A stretch of DNA of 64,000 bases from Pseudomonas putida (GTDB taxonomy: Bacteria > Pseudomonadota > Gammaproteobacteria > Pseudomonadales > Pseudomonadaceae): NCBI RefSeq assembly GCF_005080685.1, contig NZ_CP039371.1, positions 5,704,001-5,768,000 on the forward strand, in the 5' to 3' direction. Shown here in pieces: positions 1-10,009 of this stretch. Position 1 is the stretch's first letter. Each line of letters starts with the position of its first letter. A program made the translations under genes and the position numbers. The notes under the pieces are model-generated. The model ran no database searches, had not been told where the DNA came from, and worked only from the letters and a program-made list of their open reading frames with translations.

Positions 1-1812
1 GTCGAGGACGCCAAGGTCCTGGAGCAGCAGTTGCTGGCGGCCAAGGACGCCCACGACGAGCTCGCCGGCGCCCTTGCCCAGTCGCGACAGTTCTCTGCCG
101 AAGACCTCGACGAGCGCGTGCGCGACCTGGAAAAACGCGTCAAGCAGGTCAAGCAGCAGCTCGACCATGCCGACAACAACAGCTACGCCCGTCTGCGCGA
201 GGAGTTCTCGCAACAGGACGTCGATCGTTTGATGCGCCTGTTCAACGGCGCGCTGTTCAGCTTGCCGCTGGGCGAGCGTGGCATCGAACTGGACGACAGC
301 GACCTGTGGGTGAAATCTCTCGAAGCGGTGCTGGACAGCTTCAAGGGCGAGCGCTTCGAGGCGCCGGGCATCTCCATCGACCTGTCGCACATCGACCCGC
401 CTGCCTTGCAGGCCCTGGCCGACCGCGCCGCCCTGCGCGACCAGAAGGAGCGCCTGGAGAAGGAGCTCAAGCAGCTCAAGACCCAGCAGTCGGTCGCCGC
501 CGACCGCAGTGCCTCCAAGGCGCAGACCGAAGCGCTGTACCAGCAGGTGCTGGACGCGCAGAAGGCCCTGGAAGACTACCGCCGCAGCGAGACCCTGTCG
601 GCCGAGGAGCCGGAGAAGCTCGAGCAACTGGCGCAGCTCGAAGGCGCACAGGATGAGCTAAAGCGCTCCAGCGACGCGTTCACCGAGCGCGTCCAGCAAC
701 TGTCGGCCAAGCTGCAACTGGTCGGCCGCCAGATCGCCGACCTCGAAGCCAAGCAACGCACCCTCGAAGACGCCCTGCGCCGCCGCCAGTTGCTGCCGGC
801 CGACCTGCCGTTCGGCACGCCGTTCATGGAAGCGGTCGACGACTCGATGGACAACCTGCTGCCACTGCTCAACGACTACCAGGATGCCTGGCAGAGCCTG
901 CAGCGGGTCGACAACCAGATCGAGGCGCTGTACGCCCAGGTGCGCCTCAAGGGCGTGGCCAAGTTCGACAGCGAAGACGACATGGAGCGCCGCCTGCAGC
1001 TGCTGGTGAACGCCTATGCGCATCGCACCGACGAGGCCCTGACCCTGGCCAAGGCACGCCGCGCCGCGGTGACCGACATTGCCCGGACCCTGCGCAACAT
1101 CCGCAGCGACTACGACAGCCTCGAGCACCAGCTGGCCCTGTTCAACCGCGAGATCAACAAGCGCCAGGTGTCCAACCTGGAAAGCTTCCGCGTGGTCCTG
1201 GCGCCGAACAAGGAAGCGCTCAAGCACATCGATCAGATCATCCACAGCGCCGGCCAGTACGAGGAAGGCGAGACCCTGTCGGTGTTCGACCTGACCCAGA
1301 GCGCCGAGCAGGACCACAAGAACGAAGAGGCCAAGGAGTACCTGGCGCGGCTGGTGGCGGCCAACCACAACCAGCTGGGCCTCAAGGACCTGTTCGAGCT
1401 GGCCTTCGAGATCACCAAGATCAACAGCCAGCCGGTGATCCACGCCGACATCGACGGCGCCGCGTCCAACGGCACCACCATGACCATCAAGGCGCTGACC
1501 AACATGTACTTGTTGCTGCACCTGATGGACCGCGACCTGGCCGGGCGCATTCGCCTGCCCTACTACCTCGACGAGGCGGCGGACATCGACGAACGCAACC
1601 AGGCGGCGCTGCTGGAAACCAGCCTGCAACTGGGCTTCGTGCCGATCCTGGCGAGCGTGAAGCCGCAGGTCTCGGCGCGCGTGGCGATCGATCTGGAAGG
1701 TGGCAGCGGGCCCAATGGCATCTACATCGACGAAGCGGACTGGAAGTTCATCAGCCGCCGCGATGAGGTGAAGGCGATCGTGCGTGAGGATGAGGCCGAG
1801 GAACTGGCCTGA
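1..1812 (+). CDS. mksB: SMC-like condensin subunit MksB, C-terminal part (5' end outside window)
   Basis: The reading frame is open from base 1, so the N-terminal Walker A half lies upstream of the window. The visible 603 codons are mostly Glu/Lys/Leu/Gln-rich heptads (coiled coil, roughly codons 40-250 and 330-400). They end in an ATPase head lobe with a degenerate ABC signature (NGTTMTIKALTNMYLL) and a Walker B ending in YLDEAADID near base 1570. That layout is the MukB/MksB type of SMC protein, which condenses and segregates the chromosome together with MksE and MksF. In pseudomonads mksB is normally the last gene of mksFEB, which fits a REP pair following the stop. It could be named generically as an ATP-binding protein; the mks assignment is by family resemblance. 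Confidence 0.8.
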   Translation, partial: VEDAKVLEQQLLAAKDAHDELAGALAQSRQFSAEDLDERVRDLEKRVKQVKQQLDHADNNSYARLREEFSQQDVDRLMRLFNGALFSLPLGERGIELDDSDLWVKSLEAVLDSFKGERFEAPGISIDLSHIDPPALQALADRAALRDQKERLEKELKQLKTQQSVAADRSASKAQTEALYQQVLDAQKALEDYRRSETLSAEEPEKLEQLAQLEGAQDELKRSSDAFTERVQQLSAKLQLVGRQIADLEAKQRTLEDALRRRQLLPADLPFGTPFMEAVDDSMDNLLPLLNDYQDAWQSLQRVDNQIEALYAQVRLKGVAKFDSEDDMERRLQLLVNAYAHRTDEALTLAKARRAAVTDIARTLRNIRSDYDSLEHQLALFNREINKRQVSNLESFRVVLAPNKEALKHIDQIIHSAGQYEEGETLSVFDLTQSAEQDHKNEEAKEYLARLVAANHNQLGLKDLFELAFEITKINSQPVIHADIDGAASNGTTMTIKALTNMYLLLHLMDRDLAGRIRLPYYLDEAADIDERNQAALLETSLQLGFVPILASVKPQVSARVAIDLEGGSGPNGIYIDEADWKFISRRDEVKAIVREDEAEELA

Positions 1813-1824
1813 TTCGGTGTATGG

Positions 1825-1932
1825 GGGCCGCTTTGCGGCCCTTTCGCGGGACAAGCCCGCTCCTACAGATACGGGGCAGCGCGGTACTTGTGGGAGCGGG
1901 CTTGCCCCGCGAATGGAGGCCAAAGGCCTCCC
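1825..1932. repeat. REP pair (inverted), convergent end of mksB and creA
   Basis: Two copies of the P. putida-type REP core (GCGGGACAAGCCCGCTCCTACA and its complement form) lie head to head about 40 bp apart, with GGCC-rich flanks that also pair. The element sits between two converging genes and could act as a bidirectional terminator. Confidence 0.8.
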
Positions 1933-1949
1933 TGCAATCTACCAGGCGA

Positions 1950-2411
1950 TCATTGAGCCCACGGCAAGATCGGAATCGCCGTCACCGCATTCTGCGGGCT
2001 GCCTTCGATCATGCGGTCGCTGTACACCAGGTACACCAGCGTATTGCGCTTCTTGTCCAGGAAGCGCACCACCTGCATGGTCTTGAACACCAGCGAGGTG
2101 CGCTCCTTAAACACCTCCTCGCCATCCTTGAGCTCACCCCTGAAGCTGATCGGCCCGACCTGACGACAGGCAATCGATGCCTCCGCACGGTCCTCGGCCA
2201 AGCCCAGCCCACCTTTCACTCCACCGGTCTTGGCCCGCGACAGGTAACAGGTCACACCCTCGACCTTGGGGTCGTCGAACGCTTCGACGACGATGCGGTC
2301 GTTTGGCCCGAGAAACTTGAACACGGTGGAAACCTGACCGATCTCCTCGGCCCCGGCCACCATCGGCAAAGCCAATGCCAGGACGCCCAGCGCCCGCTTC
2401 AGCACGCTCAT
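1950..2411 (-). CDS. creA: CreA family periplasmic protein
   Basis: This 153-residue protein has an N-terminal signal peptide (residues 1-21, cut near VAGA-EE). The rest resembles Cre[21 protein letters not shown], a [19 protein letters not shown] motif with one conserved Cys, and [19 protein letters not shown]. The molecular function of CreA is unknown; the name comes from the E. coli cre locus. The start codon overlaps the proB stop by four bases (ATGA at 2408-2411), so it is probably translated by coupling as the last gene of the proB transcript. I am confident of the family, but not of any biochemical role. Confidence 0.9.
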   Translation of the reverse strand: MSVLKRALGVLALALPMVAGAEEIGQVSTVFKFLGPNDRIVVEAFDDPKVEGVTCYLSRAKTGGVKGGLGLAEDRAEASIACRQVGPISFRGELKDGEEVFKERTSLVFKTMQVVRFLDKKRNTLVYLVYSDRMIEGSPQNAVTAIPILPWAQ

Positions 2412-3526
2412 ACCAGCACCAGATTGTCGCGGTGCACCAGCTCCGGCTCGGCGATGTAGCCCAGCACGGACTCGATGGCGTCCGACGGCTGGCCAATGAT
2501 CTTCTGCGCCTCCAGCGCGCTGTAGTTGGCCAGGCCACGCGCAACCTCAAGACCGTCCGGGCCGACGCACACAACCATCTCGCCGCGGCGGAAGCTGCCC
2601 TGCACGGTTTTCACGCCGACCGGCAGCAAGCTCTTGTTGGCCTGGCGCAGGGCCTGCACGGCACCGGCGTCGAGCACCAGCGTGCCGCGGGTCTGCAGGT
2701 GGCCAGCCAGCCACTGCTTGCGCGCCGCCAGCATGCCGCGCTCGGGCGACAGCAGGGTACCCAGGCGCTCGCCCGCCTTGAGACGGTCGAGCACGCGCTC
2801 GATGCGCCCGCCGATGATGATGGTGTGGGCACCGGAGCGGGCCGCCAGACGCGCTGCGCGCAGCTTGGTCTGCATGCCGCCGCGGCCCAGGGCGCCGCCG
2901 GTGCCGCCAGCCACGGCGTCCAGCGCCGGGTCATCGGCGCGGGCCTCGTAGATCAACTGGGCCTCGGGGTTGTTGCGCGGGTCGGCATCGAACATGCCAT
3001 CGCGGTCGGTGAGGATCACCAGCAGGTCGGCTTCGACCAGGTTGGCCACCAGCGCGGCGAGGGTGTCGTTGTCGCCGAAGCGGATCTCGTCGGTGACCAC
3101 CGTGTCGTTCTCGTTGATCACCGGCACCACACCCAGGTCGACCAGGGTACGCAGGGTGCTGCGGGCATTGAGGTAACGCTTGCGGTCGGACAGGTCGTCA
3201 TGGGTCAGGAGGATCTGCGCGGTGTGCTTGCCATGCTCGCCGAAACTCGACTCCCAGGCCTGCACCAGGCGCATCTGGCCGATCGAGGCGGCGGCCTGCA
3301 GCTCGTTCATCGCGCTCGGTCGCGAGGTCCAGCCCAACTGGCTCATGCCGGCGGCCACGGCCCCGGAGGAGACCAGTACCAGTTCAACGCCCGCTTCCCG
3401 CAATGCCACCATCTGCTCGACCCAAACGGCCATGGCGCCGCGGTCGAGGCCCTTGCCATCGGCCGTCAGCAGGGCGCTGCCGATCTTCACGACCCAGCGC
3501 TTGGCGCCTGTCACCTTGCTTCGCAT
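2408..3526 (-). CDS. proB: Glutamate 5-kinase ProB
   Basis: ProB phosphorylates the gamma-carboxylate of glutamate, the first and feedback-inhibited step of proline synthesis. The 372-residue product starts [20 protein letters not shown], with the amino-acid-kinase fold over residues 1-255 (VKIGSALLT at the N-terminus, [32 protein letters not shown]) and a C-terminal PUA domain (about 275-372, [11 protein letters not shown] onward). The frame stays open further upstream through non-coding sequence and a terminator, so the start at 3526 is chosen by alignment with the family. It is followed by creA with a 4-bp overlap. A hairpin terminator at 3568-3596 separates it from obgE, so it may have its own promoter in the short gap. 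Confidence 0.95.
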   Translation of the reverse strand: MRSKVTGAKRWVVKIGSALLTADGKGLDRGAMAVWVEQMVALREAGVELVLVSSGAVAAGMSQLGWTSRPSAMNELQAAASIGQMRLVQAWESSFGEHGKHTAQILLTHDDLSDRKRYLNARSTLRTLVDLGVVPVINENDTVVTDEIRFGDNDTLAALVANLVEADLLVILTDRDGMFDADPRNNPEAQLIYEARADDPALDAVAGGTGGALGRGGMQTKLRAARLAARSGAHTIIIGGRIERVLDRLKAGERLGTLLSPERGMLAARKQWLAGHLQTRGTLVLDAGAVQALRQANKSLLPVGVKTVQGSFRRGEMVVCVGPDGLEVARGLANYSALEAQKIIGQPSDAIESVLGYIAEPELVHRDNLVLV

Positions 3527-3567
3527 CTTCTTCCAACCTATGTCGAATCTGTAGATACCGTAGATAC

Positions 3568-3596
3568 AAAAACGCCGCTCCGAGGAGCGGCGTTTA
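3568..3596 (-). terminator. Intrinsic terminator after obgE
   Basis: An 8-bp GC stem (CGCCGCTC/GAGCGGCG, loop CGAG) with flanking A/T pairs is followed on the minus strand by a run of five T. It lies just past the obgE stop and upstream of proB. Confidence 0.85.
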
Positions 3597-3611
3597 GTGT
3601 ACTGCAACCGA

Positions 3612-4838
<1,227 letters not shown>

Positions 4839-4883
4839 TTAAAACCGCCTCTCGTCGACCGACGAGCTGAATGACACAAACCC

Positions 4884-4973
4884 TGAGGCTCTTGCAAAAA
4901 TGAGCGCGGCGGCCCCGTACGACCGTAGAAACCAACGCCGGCAGCCCATACGAACAGCTTTGCAAGAGGCTCA
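4884..4973. repeat. Imperfect inverted repeat in the rpmA-obgE gap
   Basis: TGAGGCTCTTGCAAA (4884-4898) and TTTGCAAGAGGCTCA (4959-4973) pair at 14 of 15 positions around a 60-nt interior. No coding frame is evident. The transcript of this leader would fold into a long-armed stem just upstream of obgE. Confidence 0.6.
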
Positions 4974-4982
4974 CCACAAACG

Positions 4983-5010
4983 AAAAAGCCCCGTCGCATG
5001 ACGGGGCTTC
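4983..5010 (-). terminator. Intrinsic terminator after rpmA
   Basis: A stem AGCCCCGTC/GACGGGGCT with a GCAT loop is followed on the minus strand by five or more T. It lies 17 bp beyond the rpmA stop. Confidence 0.9.
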
Positions 5011-5026
5011 TGGAGCGACGTCGCGA

Positions 5027-5284
5027 TTAAGCGGCGACGATGCTCACGTAACGGCGCATGAACTCGCCTTTCTTCTCGAACTTGATCACGCCTTCGATCT
5101 TGGCGAACAAGGTGTGGTCCTTGCCCATGCCAACGCCGTAGCCAGCGTGGAATTCGGTGCCGCGCTGACGGACGATGATGTTGCCTGGCTTGATAACCTG
5201 GCCGCCATACATCTTCACGCCAAGGCGTTTCGATTCTGAGTCGCGACCGTTACGAGTACTACCACCAGCCTTCTTGTGAGCCAT
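5027..5284 (-). CDS. rpmA: 50S ribosomal protein L27
   Basis: This 85-residue basic protein begins [20 protein letters not shown], the L27 N-terminal tail that reaches into the peptidyl-transferase centre. It has no cleavable leader of the Firmicutes kind. [14 protein letters not shown] is the family core. It lies 38 bp behind rplU on the same strand; the two genes form a classic L21-L27 operon. Confidence 0.99.
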
Positions 5285-5322
5285 GGTTCAATTCTCCAAA
5301 TAAATTCAGGGGACCTAGGGGA

Positions 5323-5637
5323 TTAAGCCTGGATACCGGTGATTTTGATCTCGGTGAACCACTGGCGGTGGCCCATACGCTTCATGTGGTGCTTACGACG
5401 ACGGAACTTGATGATGCGTACTTTATCGTGACGGCCTTGCGAAACGACTTCGGCAACCACTTTAGCGCCGGCGACGACTGGTGCGCCGATGGTGACTTCT
5501 TCACCGTTGGCAACCAGCAGAACGCGGTCGAAAGTCACGGATTCGCCAGTGGCGACTTCCAGTTTCTCGACCTTGAGGAATTCACCTTCAGCGACTTTGT
5601 ACTGCTTGCCGCCGGTAACGATTACTGCGTAAGACAT
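5323..5637 (-). CDS. rplU: 50S ribosomal protein L21
   Basis: The 104-residue product starts [20 protein letters not shown] and carries the L21 signature with the basic RNA-binding stretch [20 protein letters not shown]. The frame is open further upstream (to 5835), but that extension is the promoter region shared with ispB, and the family start is at 5637 behind GGAGAAAT. It heads the rplU-rpmA pair. Confidence 0.99.
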   Translation of the reverse strand: MSYAVIVTGGKQYKVAEGEFLKVEKLEVATGESVTFDRVLLVANGEEVTIGAPVVAGAKVVAEVVSQGRHDKVRIIKFRRRKHHMKRMGHRQWFTEIKITGIQA

Positions 5638-5881
5638 GGTATTTCTCCGATAATCCTGCTCACCCAGCGCTTTATATGATGAGTATTGGCTGGCATGGCT
5701 GCACTGGGCTGGAACGGCCCGGTGCAATTGCGTAAGGCAGGTGCTGCCCAGGAAGTTAGGGTGCGCGATTGTACGCAACCCGGGTTTTGCTTGCAAGTGG
5801 CGCCCCAGCCCTACGGGCAGCGCGCCTTGACACACCGGTACCCGCGACCTAGCATGCCGCGCAACCTGAATGGAGCAGCCG

Positions 5882-6850
5882 ATGCAACCCCAAACCTTCT
5901 ACCGCGCGGTAGCTGACGATTTCAGCGCCGTCGACGAGATCATCAAGAAACAGCTGACCTCGCGCGTGCCGCTGGTATCGAAGATCGGCGACTATATCAC
6001 GTCCGCCGGCGGCAAACGCCTGCGCCCACTGCTGGTGCTGCTCTGCGGCAAGGCCCTAGGCCGCGAGGGCGACGACCTGCGCCTGCTGGCCGCGACCATC
6101 GAGTTCCTGCACACCGCCACCCTACTGCACGACGACGTGGTCGACATGTCCGGCATGCGCCGCGGCCGCTCCACCGCCAATGCCCTGTGGGGCAACGCGC
6201 CAAGCGTGCTGGTCGGCGACTTCCTGTACTCGCGCTCGTTCGAGATGATGGTCGAACTGGGTTCGATGCCGGTCATGCAGATCCTCTCCAAGGCCACCCG
6301 GGTGATCGCCGAAGGCGAGGTGCTGCAGTTGTCGCGCGTGCGCGACGCCAGCACCACCGAGGAGATCTACATGGACGTCATCCGCGGCAAGACCGCGATG
6401 CTGTTCGAGGCCTCGACCCACAGCGCCGCCGCCCTGGCCGGTGGCACCGAGGCCCAGCGCGAAGCCCTGCGCACCTTCGGCGACCACCTGGGCGTCGCCT
6501 TCCAGCTGGTCGACGACCTGCTCGACTATGAAGGTGATGCCGAGGCCCTGGGCAAGAACGTCGGCGATGACCTGGCCGAAGGCAAGCCGACCCTGCCGCT
6601 GATCTACACCATGCGCGAAGGCACGCCGGAGCAGGCTGCGCTGGTGCGCCAGGCGATCCAGAAGGGTGGCCTGGAAGACCTCGAGCAGATCCGCGAGGCG
6701 GTCAAGACCTCCGGTGCACTGGCCTACACCGCGCAGTTGGCGCGCGACTACGTCAAGCGTGCGATCGACTGCCTGGAAGTGCTGCCGGCCAGTGAATATC
6801 GTGATGCGCTGGTCGAGTTGAGCGAGTTTGCGGTCGCGCGTACGCACTGA
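5882..6850 (+). CDS. ispB: Polyprenyl (octaprenyl/nonaprenyl) diphosphate synthase
   Basis: IspB chain-elongates farnesyl diphosphate with isopentenyl diphosphate to make the ubiquinone side chain. The 322-residue protein has both Asp-rich motifs: DDVVD at residue 84 (first) and DDLLD at residue 211 (second), together with GGKRLRPLL and [10 protein letters not shown]. The ATG at 5870 is possible, but the ATG at 5882 has GGAG seven bases upstream and gives the family N-terminus [10 protein letters not shown]. The gene is divergent from rplU, a conserved arrangement in gammaproteobacteria. Chain length (8 or 9 units) cannot be settled here; pseudomonads make Q9. Confidence 0.95.
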   Translation: MQPQTFYRAVADDFSAVDEIIKKQLTSRVPLVSKIGDYITSAGGKRLRPLLVLLCGKALGREGDDLRLLAATIEFLHTATLLHDDVVDMSGMRRGRSTANALWGNAPSVLVGDFLYSRSFEMMVELGSMPVMQILSKATRVIAEGEVLQLSRVRDASTTEEIYMDVIRGKTAMLFEASTHSAAALAGGTEAQREALRTFGDHLGVAFQLVDDLLDYEGDAEALGKNVGDDLAEGKPTLPLIYTMREGTPEQAALVRQAIQKGGLEDLEQIREAVKTSGALAYTAQLARDYVKRAIDCLEVLPASEYRDALVELSEFAVARTH

Positions 6851-6866
6851 CAGACCGAGCCGGATT

Positions 6867-6930
6867 CTTCGCGGGCAAGCCCGCTCCCACAGGATTGGGA
6901 TCCCTGTAGGGGCGGGCTTGCCCGCGACGC
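6867..6930. repeat. REP pair (inverted) after ispB
   Basis: TTCGCGGGCAAGCCCGCTCC and the complementary GGGCGGGCTTGCCCGCG face each other across a short spacer between ispB and the next gene. Confidence 0.75.
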
Positions 6931-7010
6931 TTTTGTCCGGACAAAACACATCGACAGCAAAACCTTATACAATGTGGGTTTTTAACCACCCGTCAGTCTA
7001 AGGAACCGAA

Positions 7011-7352
7011 GTGAGCACGCTGCCACCCTGCCCCAAATGCAACTCCGAATACACCTACGAGGATGGCACTCAGCTGATCTGCCCCGAGTGCGCCCACGAG
7101 TGGTCGGCCAGTGGCGAGCCCGACGCGGCCAGCGACGAGGTGGTGAAGAAGGATTCGGTCGGTAATGTCCTGCAGGACGGCGATACCGTCACCGTGATCA
7201 AGGACCTCAAGGTCAAGGGCTCCTCGCTGGTGGTCAAGGTCGGTACCAAGGTCAAGAACATCCGCCTGTGCGACGGTGACCACGACATCGACTGCAAGAT
7301 CGACGGCATCGGCGCCATGAAACTCAAGTCCGAGTTCGTGCGTAAGGTCTGA
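7011..7352 (+). CDS. Zinc-ribbon protein of the PhnA/YjdM family
   Basis: The 113-residue protein starts at GTG (AAGGAACC six bases upstream). An N-terminal zinc ribbon (CPKC at residues 7-10 and CPEC at 25-28) is followed by the PhnA domain (residues about 45-113: [51 protein letters not shown]). The family was named after the E. coli phn locus, but it is not required for phosphonate breakdown and its role is unclear. It stands as a single gene between two regulatory gaps. Confidence 0.9.
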   Translation: MSTLPPCPKCNSEYTYEDGTQLICPECAHEWSASGEPDAASDEVVKKDSVGNVLQDGDTVTVIKDLKVKGSSLVVKVGTKVKNIRLCDGDHDIDCKIDGIGAMKLKSEFVRKV

Positions 7353-7385
7353 TGACAAAATCCGCCGATTGGCGCTTGCTATTCT

Positions 7386-7404
7386 GATAATAAGAATTAT
7401 TCTC
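7386..7404 (+). promoter_or_regulatory. Fur box
   Basis: GATAATAAGAATTATTCTC matches 15 of the 19 positions of the Fur consensus GATAATGATAATCATTATC. It lies 30 bp upstream of the small gene at 7434, in an AT-rich island within GC-rich DNA. Confidence 0.75.
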
Positions 7405-7433
7405 ATTGGAACCGCTATCCAAGGAGAATAGCC

Positions 7434-7679
7434 ATGACTTATCTGATCGACGCCTGGCTGGACCGCCCCCATCCCTACCTGCGCATCCTGCATCGGGAAA
7501 CCGGTGAAGTGTGCGCGGTGCTCGAGGAAGAAGCACTCGACGAACTACGCGACCAGGGCGACCTGGACTTGAACGGGTTGAGTTCGAGTGAACCGATCGT
7601 GCTCAAGGAGCTGGTGAGGAATTTGTTTCTGTTCTGCTATGCGCGGGCATTGCGCCCTGGGGGAGCAGACTGGAATTGA
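7434..7679 (+). CDS. Small conserved protein, predicted iron-regulated (PA4570-like)
   Basis: The 81-residue protein starts MTYLIDAWLDRPHPYLRILH; AAGGAGA lies 6 bases before the ATG. It is acidic and Leu-rich, with no signal peptide, membrane helix or metal-binding motif. I recognise no catalytic domain. The strong Fur box directly upstream implies derepression under iron starvation. In P. aeruginosa a small gene in the same place near ispB (PA4570, from memory) is known to be strongly iron-repressed, and I infer that this is its counterpart. Function unknown. Confidence 0.8.
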   Translation: MTYLIDAWLDRPHPYLRILHRETGEVCAVLEEEALDELRDQGDLDLNGLSSSEPIVLKELVRNLFLFCYARALRPGGADWN

Positions 7680-7693
7680 GGTTGGCAAGGCCG

Positions 7694-7782
7694 GCCTCTT
7701 CGCGGGACAAGCCCGCTCCCACAGGGCATACGATCGCTGTAGGAGCGGGCTTGCCCCGCGAATGGGCCGCAAAGCGGCCCCG
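7694..7782. repeat. REP pair (inverted) between converging genes
   Basis: CTCTTCGCGGGACAAGCCCG and CGGGCTTGCCCCGCGAATG face each other with GGCC-rich tails. The pair lies between the 7434 gene and the converging FKBP gene and may terminate both. Confidence 0.8.
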
Positions 7783-7788
7783 AGGGCA

Positions 7789-8406
7789 TTACAGAACGTC
7801 GAGCAGCTCGACGTCGAACACCAGCACGCTGTGCGGCGGGATGCTGCCAACGCCTTGGGCGCCATAGGCCAGCTCGCTCGGCACGTACAGGCGCCATTTG
7901 CTGCCAGCGTTCATCAGTTGCAGCGCTTCGGTCCAGCCTGGGATCACGCCACCCACCGGGAACTCGGCCGGCTGGCCACGCTCGTAGGAGCTGTCGAAGA
8001 CGGTGCCGTCGATCAGGGTGCCGTGGTAGTGGGTGCGCACGTTGCTTTCGCGGGTTGGCTGGGCGCCTTCACCTGCGGTGATCACTTCGTACTGCAGGCC
8101 CGAAGCCAGGGTGGTGATGCCATCACGCTTGGCGTTCTCGACCAGGAACTCCTTGCCGGCAGCAGCGGCAGCTTCGGCCTTGGCAGCCGCTTCGGCCTGC
8201 ATGACTTCACGAATGACCTTGAAGCTGGCCGACAGGTCGGCTTCGCTGACGCGGCTTTCGGCGCCATTGAAGGCGTCGGTCAGGCCGACCAGGATGGCTT
8301 CCAGGCTGACGCCTGGTGGCGGGTTGTCGCGCAGCTGGCCGCCCAGCTGACGGCCGATGCCGTAGCTGACGCGTGTTTCGTCGGTGGACAGGTTGATATC
8401 GGACAT
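7789..8406 (-). CDS. fklB: FKBP-type peptidyl-prolyl cis-trans isomerase (FklB-like)
   Basis: The 205-residue product starts MSDINLSTDETRVSYGIGRQ. Residues 1-95 are the helical dimerisation part of the FkpA/FklB/Mip group (an Ala/Glu-rich helix about 65-95), and residues 110-205 are the FKBP domain (YHGTLIDGTVFDSSYERG, VIPGWTEALQLM, IPPHSVLVFDVELL). It accelerates prolyl isomerisation. No signal peptide is visible, so it should be cytoplasmic, as in FklB. The frame is open to 8472, but that extension is not family-like. Confidence 0.93.
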   Translation of the reverse strand: MSDINLSTDETRVSYGIGRQLGGQLRDNPPPGVSLEAILVGLTDAFNGAESRVSEADLSASFKVIREVMQAEAAAKAEAAAAAGKEFLVENAKRDGITTLASGLQYEVITAGEGAQPTRESNVRTHYHGTLIDGTVFDSSYERGQPAEFPVGGVIPGWTEALQLMNAGSKWRLYVPSELAYGAQGVGSIPPHSVLVFDVELLDVL

Positions 8407-8491
8407 TGTCGTGCTCCACTGCAGGGCGCAGTGCAGCCGCGCCCTTGATGAAAAGGGCGAGCAGCCTAGCACACTGGGCGCCTGCGAGCAG

Positions 8492-8797
8492 CTACCAGGC
8501 CGAACGCTGGGAAATCGGCACCTTGAGGTCTTCTTCGGGGTGGGTGCCCATGCCGCACATTTCGTCCTGGACCGACCAATGCACCAGGTTCATCGACATC
8601 AGCGGAATGGCCTGCAGCAGTAGCCTTGCGTCCTCGACCGAGTGAACCCGCAGGCGCTTGCCACGATTGTCGGCCAGCGGATGGGCTCGCCCACTGACAC
8701 GGGCCTCGAGAAGGTAGTCACCGCCTTCGATGGCGATCAGGTTCAGTTCGTCGACATGGCCCGCCCGGGCCTCGGTGTTGAGCTGGTGCAGGTTCAT
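8492..8797 (-). CDS. Small conserved protein, DUF6482-like
   Basis: This 101-residue cytoplasmic protein begins MNLHQLNTEARAGHVDELNL and has GAGGTG six bases before the ATG. It combines an EGGDYLLEARV strand with a C-terminal HWSVQDEMCGMGTHPEED. It resembles a small Pseudomonas family that I know as DUF6482, with no assigned function. It lies 85 bp downstream of the FKBP start on the same strand and is followed by no obvious terminator. Confidence 0.75.
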   Translation of the reverse strand: MNLHQLNTEARAGHVDELNLIAIEGGDYLLEARVSGRAHPLADNRGKRLRVHSVEDARLLLQAIPLMSMNLVHWSVQDEMCGMGTHPEEDLKVPISQRSAW

Positions 8798-8904
8798 GGA
8801 AACACCTCGCGCTGGGGATCACGCATGAGTGTTCATTTTTTGTACAGGGCGAGGGAATACACAAGGCATTGCCGGTGCCGCTCGTCAGTTGAGCGGCGCT
8901 AACC

Positions 8905-8931
8905 CCTTCGCGGGCAAGCCCGCGAAGAGGC
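8905..8931. repeat. Single REP-like hairpin
   Basis: CTTCGCGGGC-AAG-CCCGCGAAG forms a compact hairpin just beyond the stop of the UPF0114 gene and could serve as its terminator. Confidence 0.6.
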
Positions 8932-8941
8932 CCACAAGGCA

Positions 8942-9430
8942 TCAGTGCTTGGTCAGCTTGTCCAGGTAACCCATGCAGAAGGCCGACACGACGAAAGTCA
9001 TGTGGATGATCACGTACCACATCAGGTAATCCGTGGAGATGTTCTGCGCGTCCATGAACACCCGCAGCAGGTGGATCGAGGAAATCGCCACGATCGACGC
9101 CGCGACCTTCATCTTCAGCGACGAAGAATCCATCTTGCCCAGCCAGTTGAGCTTTTCCTTGCTGTCGTCGATGTCCAGTTGCGAGACGAAGTTCTCGTAG
9201 CCGGAGATCATCACCATCACCAGCAGGCCGCCAACCAGCGACATGTCGATCAGCGAGAGGATCACCAGGATCAGGTCGGCCTCACTCAAGGCGAAGACGT
9301 TGGGCAGGACGTGCACCACTTCCTGGAAGAATTTCAGCGCCAGGGCGAGCAAGCCGAGGGACAGGCCGAAGTAAATGGGCGCGAGCAGCCAGCGCGAGGC
9401 ATACATCGCATTTTCGAGAAAACGTTCCAT
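8942..9430 (-). CDS. YqhA/UPF0114 family inner-membrane protein
   Basis: The 162-residue protein has three to four predicted membrane helices (about residues 14-34, 54-76, 108-125 and 138-157). It carries the family hallmarks [42 protein letters not shown] and SGYENFVS. The family (TIGR00645) is widespread in proteobacteria and its function is not known; a channel or transporter has been suggested from its membrane topology. Start at the ATG at 9430, matching the family N-terminus. Confidence 0.92.
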   Translation of the reverse strand: MERFLENAMYASRWLLAPIYFGLSLGLLALALKFFQEVVHVLPNVFALSEADLILVILSLIDMSLVGGLLVMVMISGYENFVSQLDIDDSKEKLNWLGKMDSSSLKMKVAASIVAISSIHLLRVFMDAQNISTDYLMWYVIIHMTFVVSAFCMGYLDKLTKH

Positions 9431-9510
9431 TGAGGGTTGGGACTCGTCAGGTGGTAAAAACGACGGCGAGTATAGCCAGCCACCTGTGTCAGCAACAGCC
9501 TCGAAGGCCC

Positions 9511-9849
9511 TCAGCTCTCGGGATGGAACTGGTAGTCCCCCAGATTGCGGCAACGCTCGCCATTGATGCGCCGCAGTTGCGCCTGCAAATGCAGGCACCA
9601 GATCTGCGGATCCTCGGCCACCTGGTAGCCATGCAGGGTGAGGCTGTCGACGATGGCGTTGAGTACCGACTCGGCCACCAGCGGGCCATGGAACGGCCCT
9701 TGTGCCTTGATCGCCGAAGGTTGTTCACCGGCCATGCCGGCGGCGAACAGCAGCGTCCACATGCCGTTGTCACCGGCCAGCGGGCGAATGCTGCATTCGA
9801 TGCGGGTCACCAGGCCCAGGCACTGGCGAGTGAGGCTGAGGTTGCGCAT
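9511..9849 (-). CDS. Conserved hypothetical protein (PA4575-like)
   Basis: The 112-residue protein starts [20 protein letters not shown] with a strong upstream GGAGAGGA. It has no signal peptide or membrane segment. It is compact, mixed alpha/beta in character, with Cys at 10, 19, 84 and 100. I do not recognise a domain. Its place between the UPF0114 gene and the Lon-like protease is the same as I recall in P. aeruginosa, so it is a conserved Pseudomonas gene rather than a chance frame. Confidence 0.7.
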   Translation of the reverse strand: MRNLSLTRQCLGLVTRIECSIRPLAGDNGMWTLLFAAGMAGEQPSAIKAQGPFHGPLVAESVLNAIVDSLTLHGYQVAEDPQIWCLHLQAQLRRINGERCRNLGDYQFHPES

Positions 9850-10009
9850 GGCCGCGTCCTCTCCACAAGAGCGCTGTGCAGCCTGAACGAGCAGGCTGTT
9901 TACATCCTGACCGTACTGCCGTCCTTATGCTCCAGCATAGAAGACCGACGGCACAGTTGGAAAACCGGCGCTGAACGGTCGCCATGACCGCCAGCGCCGG
10001 ATTCTTGAC

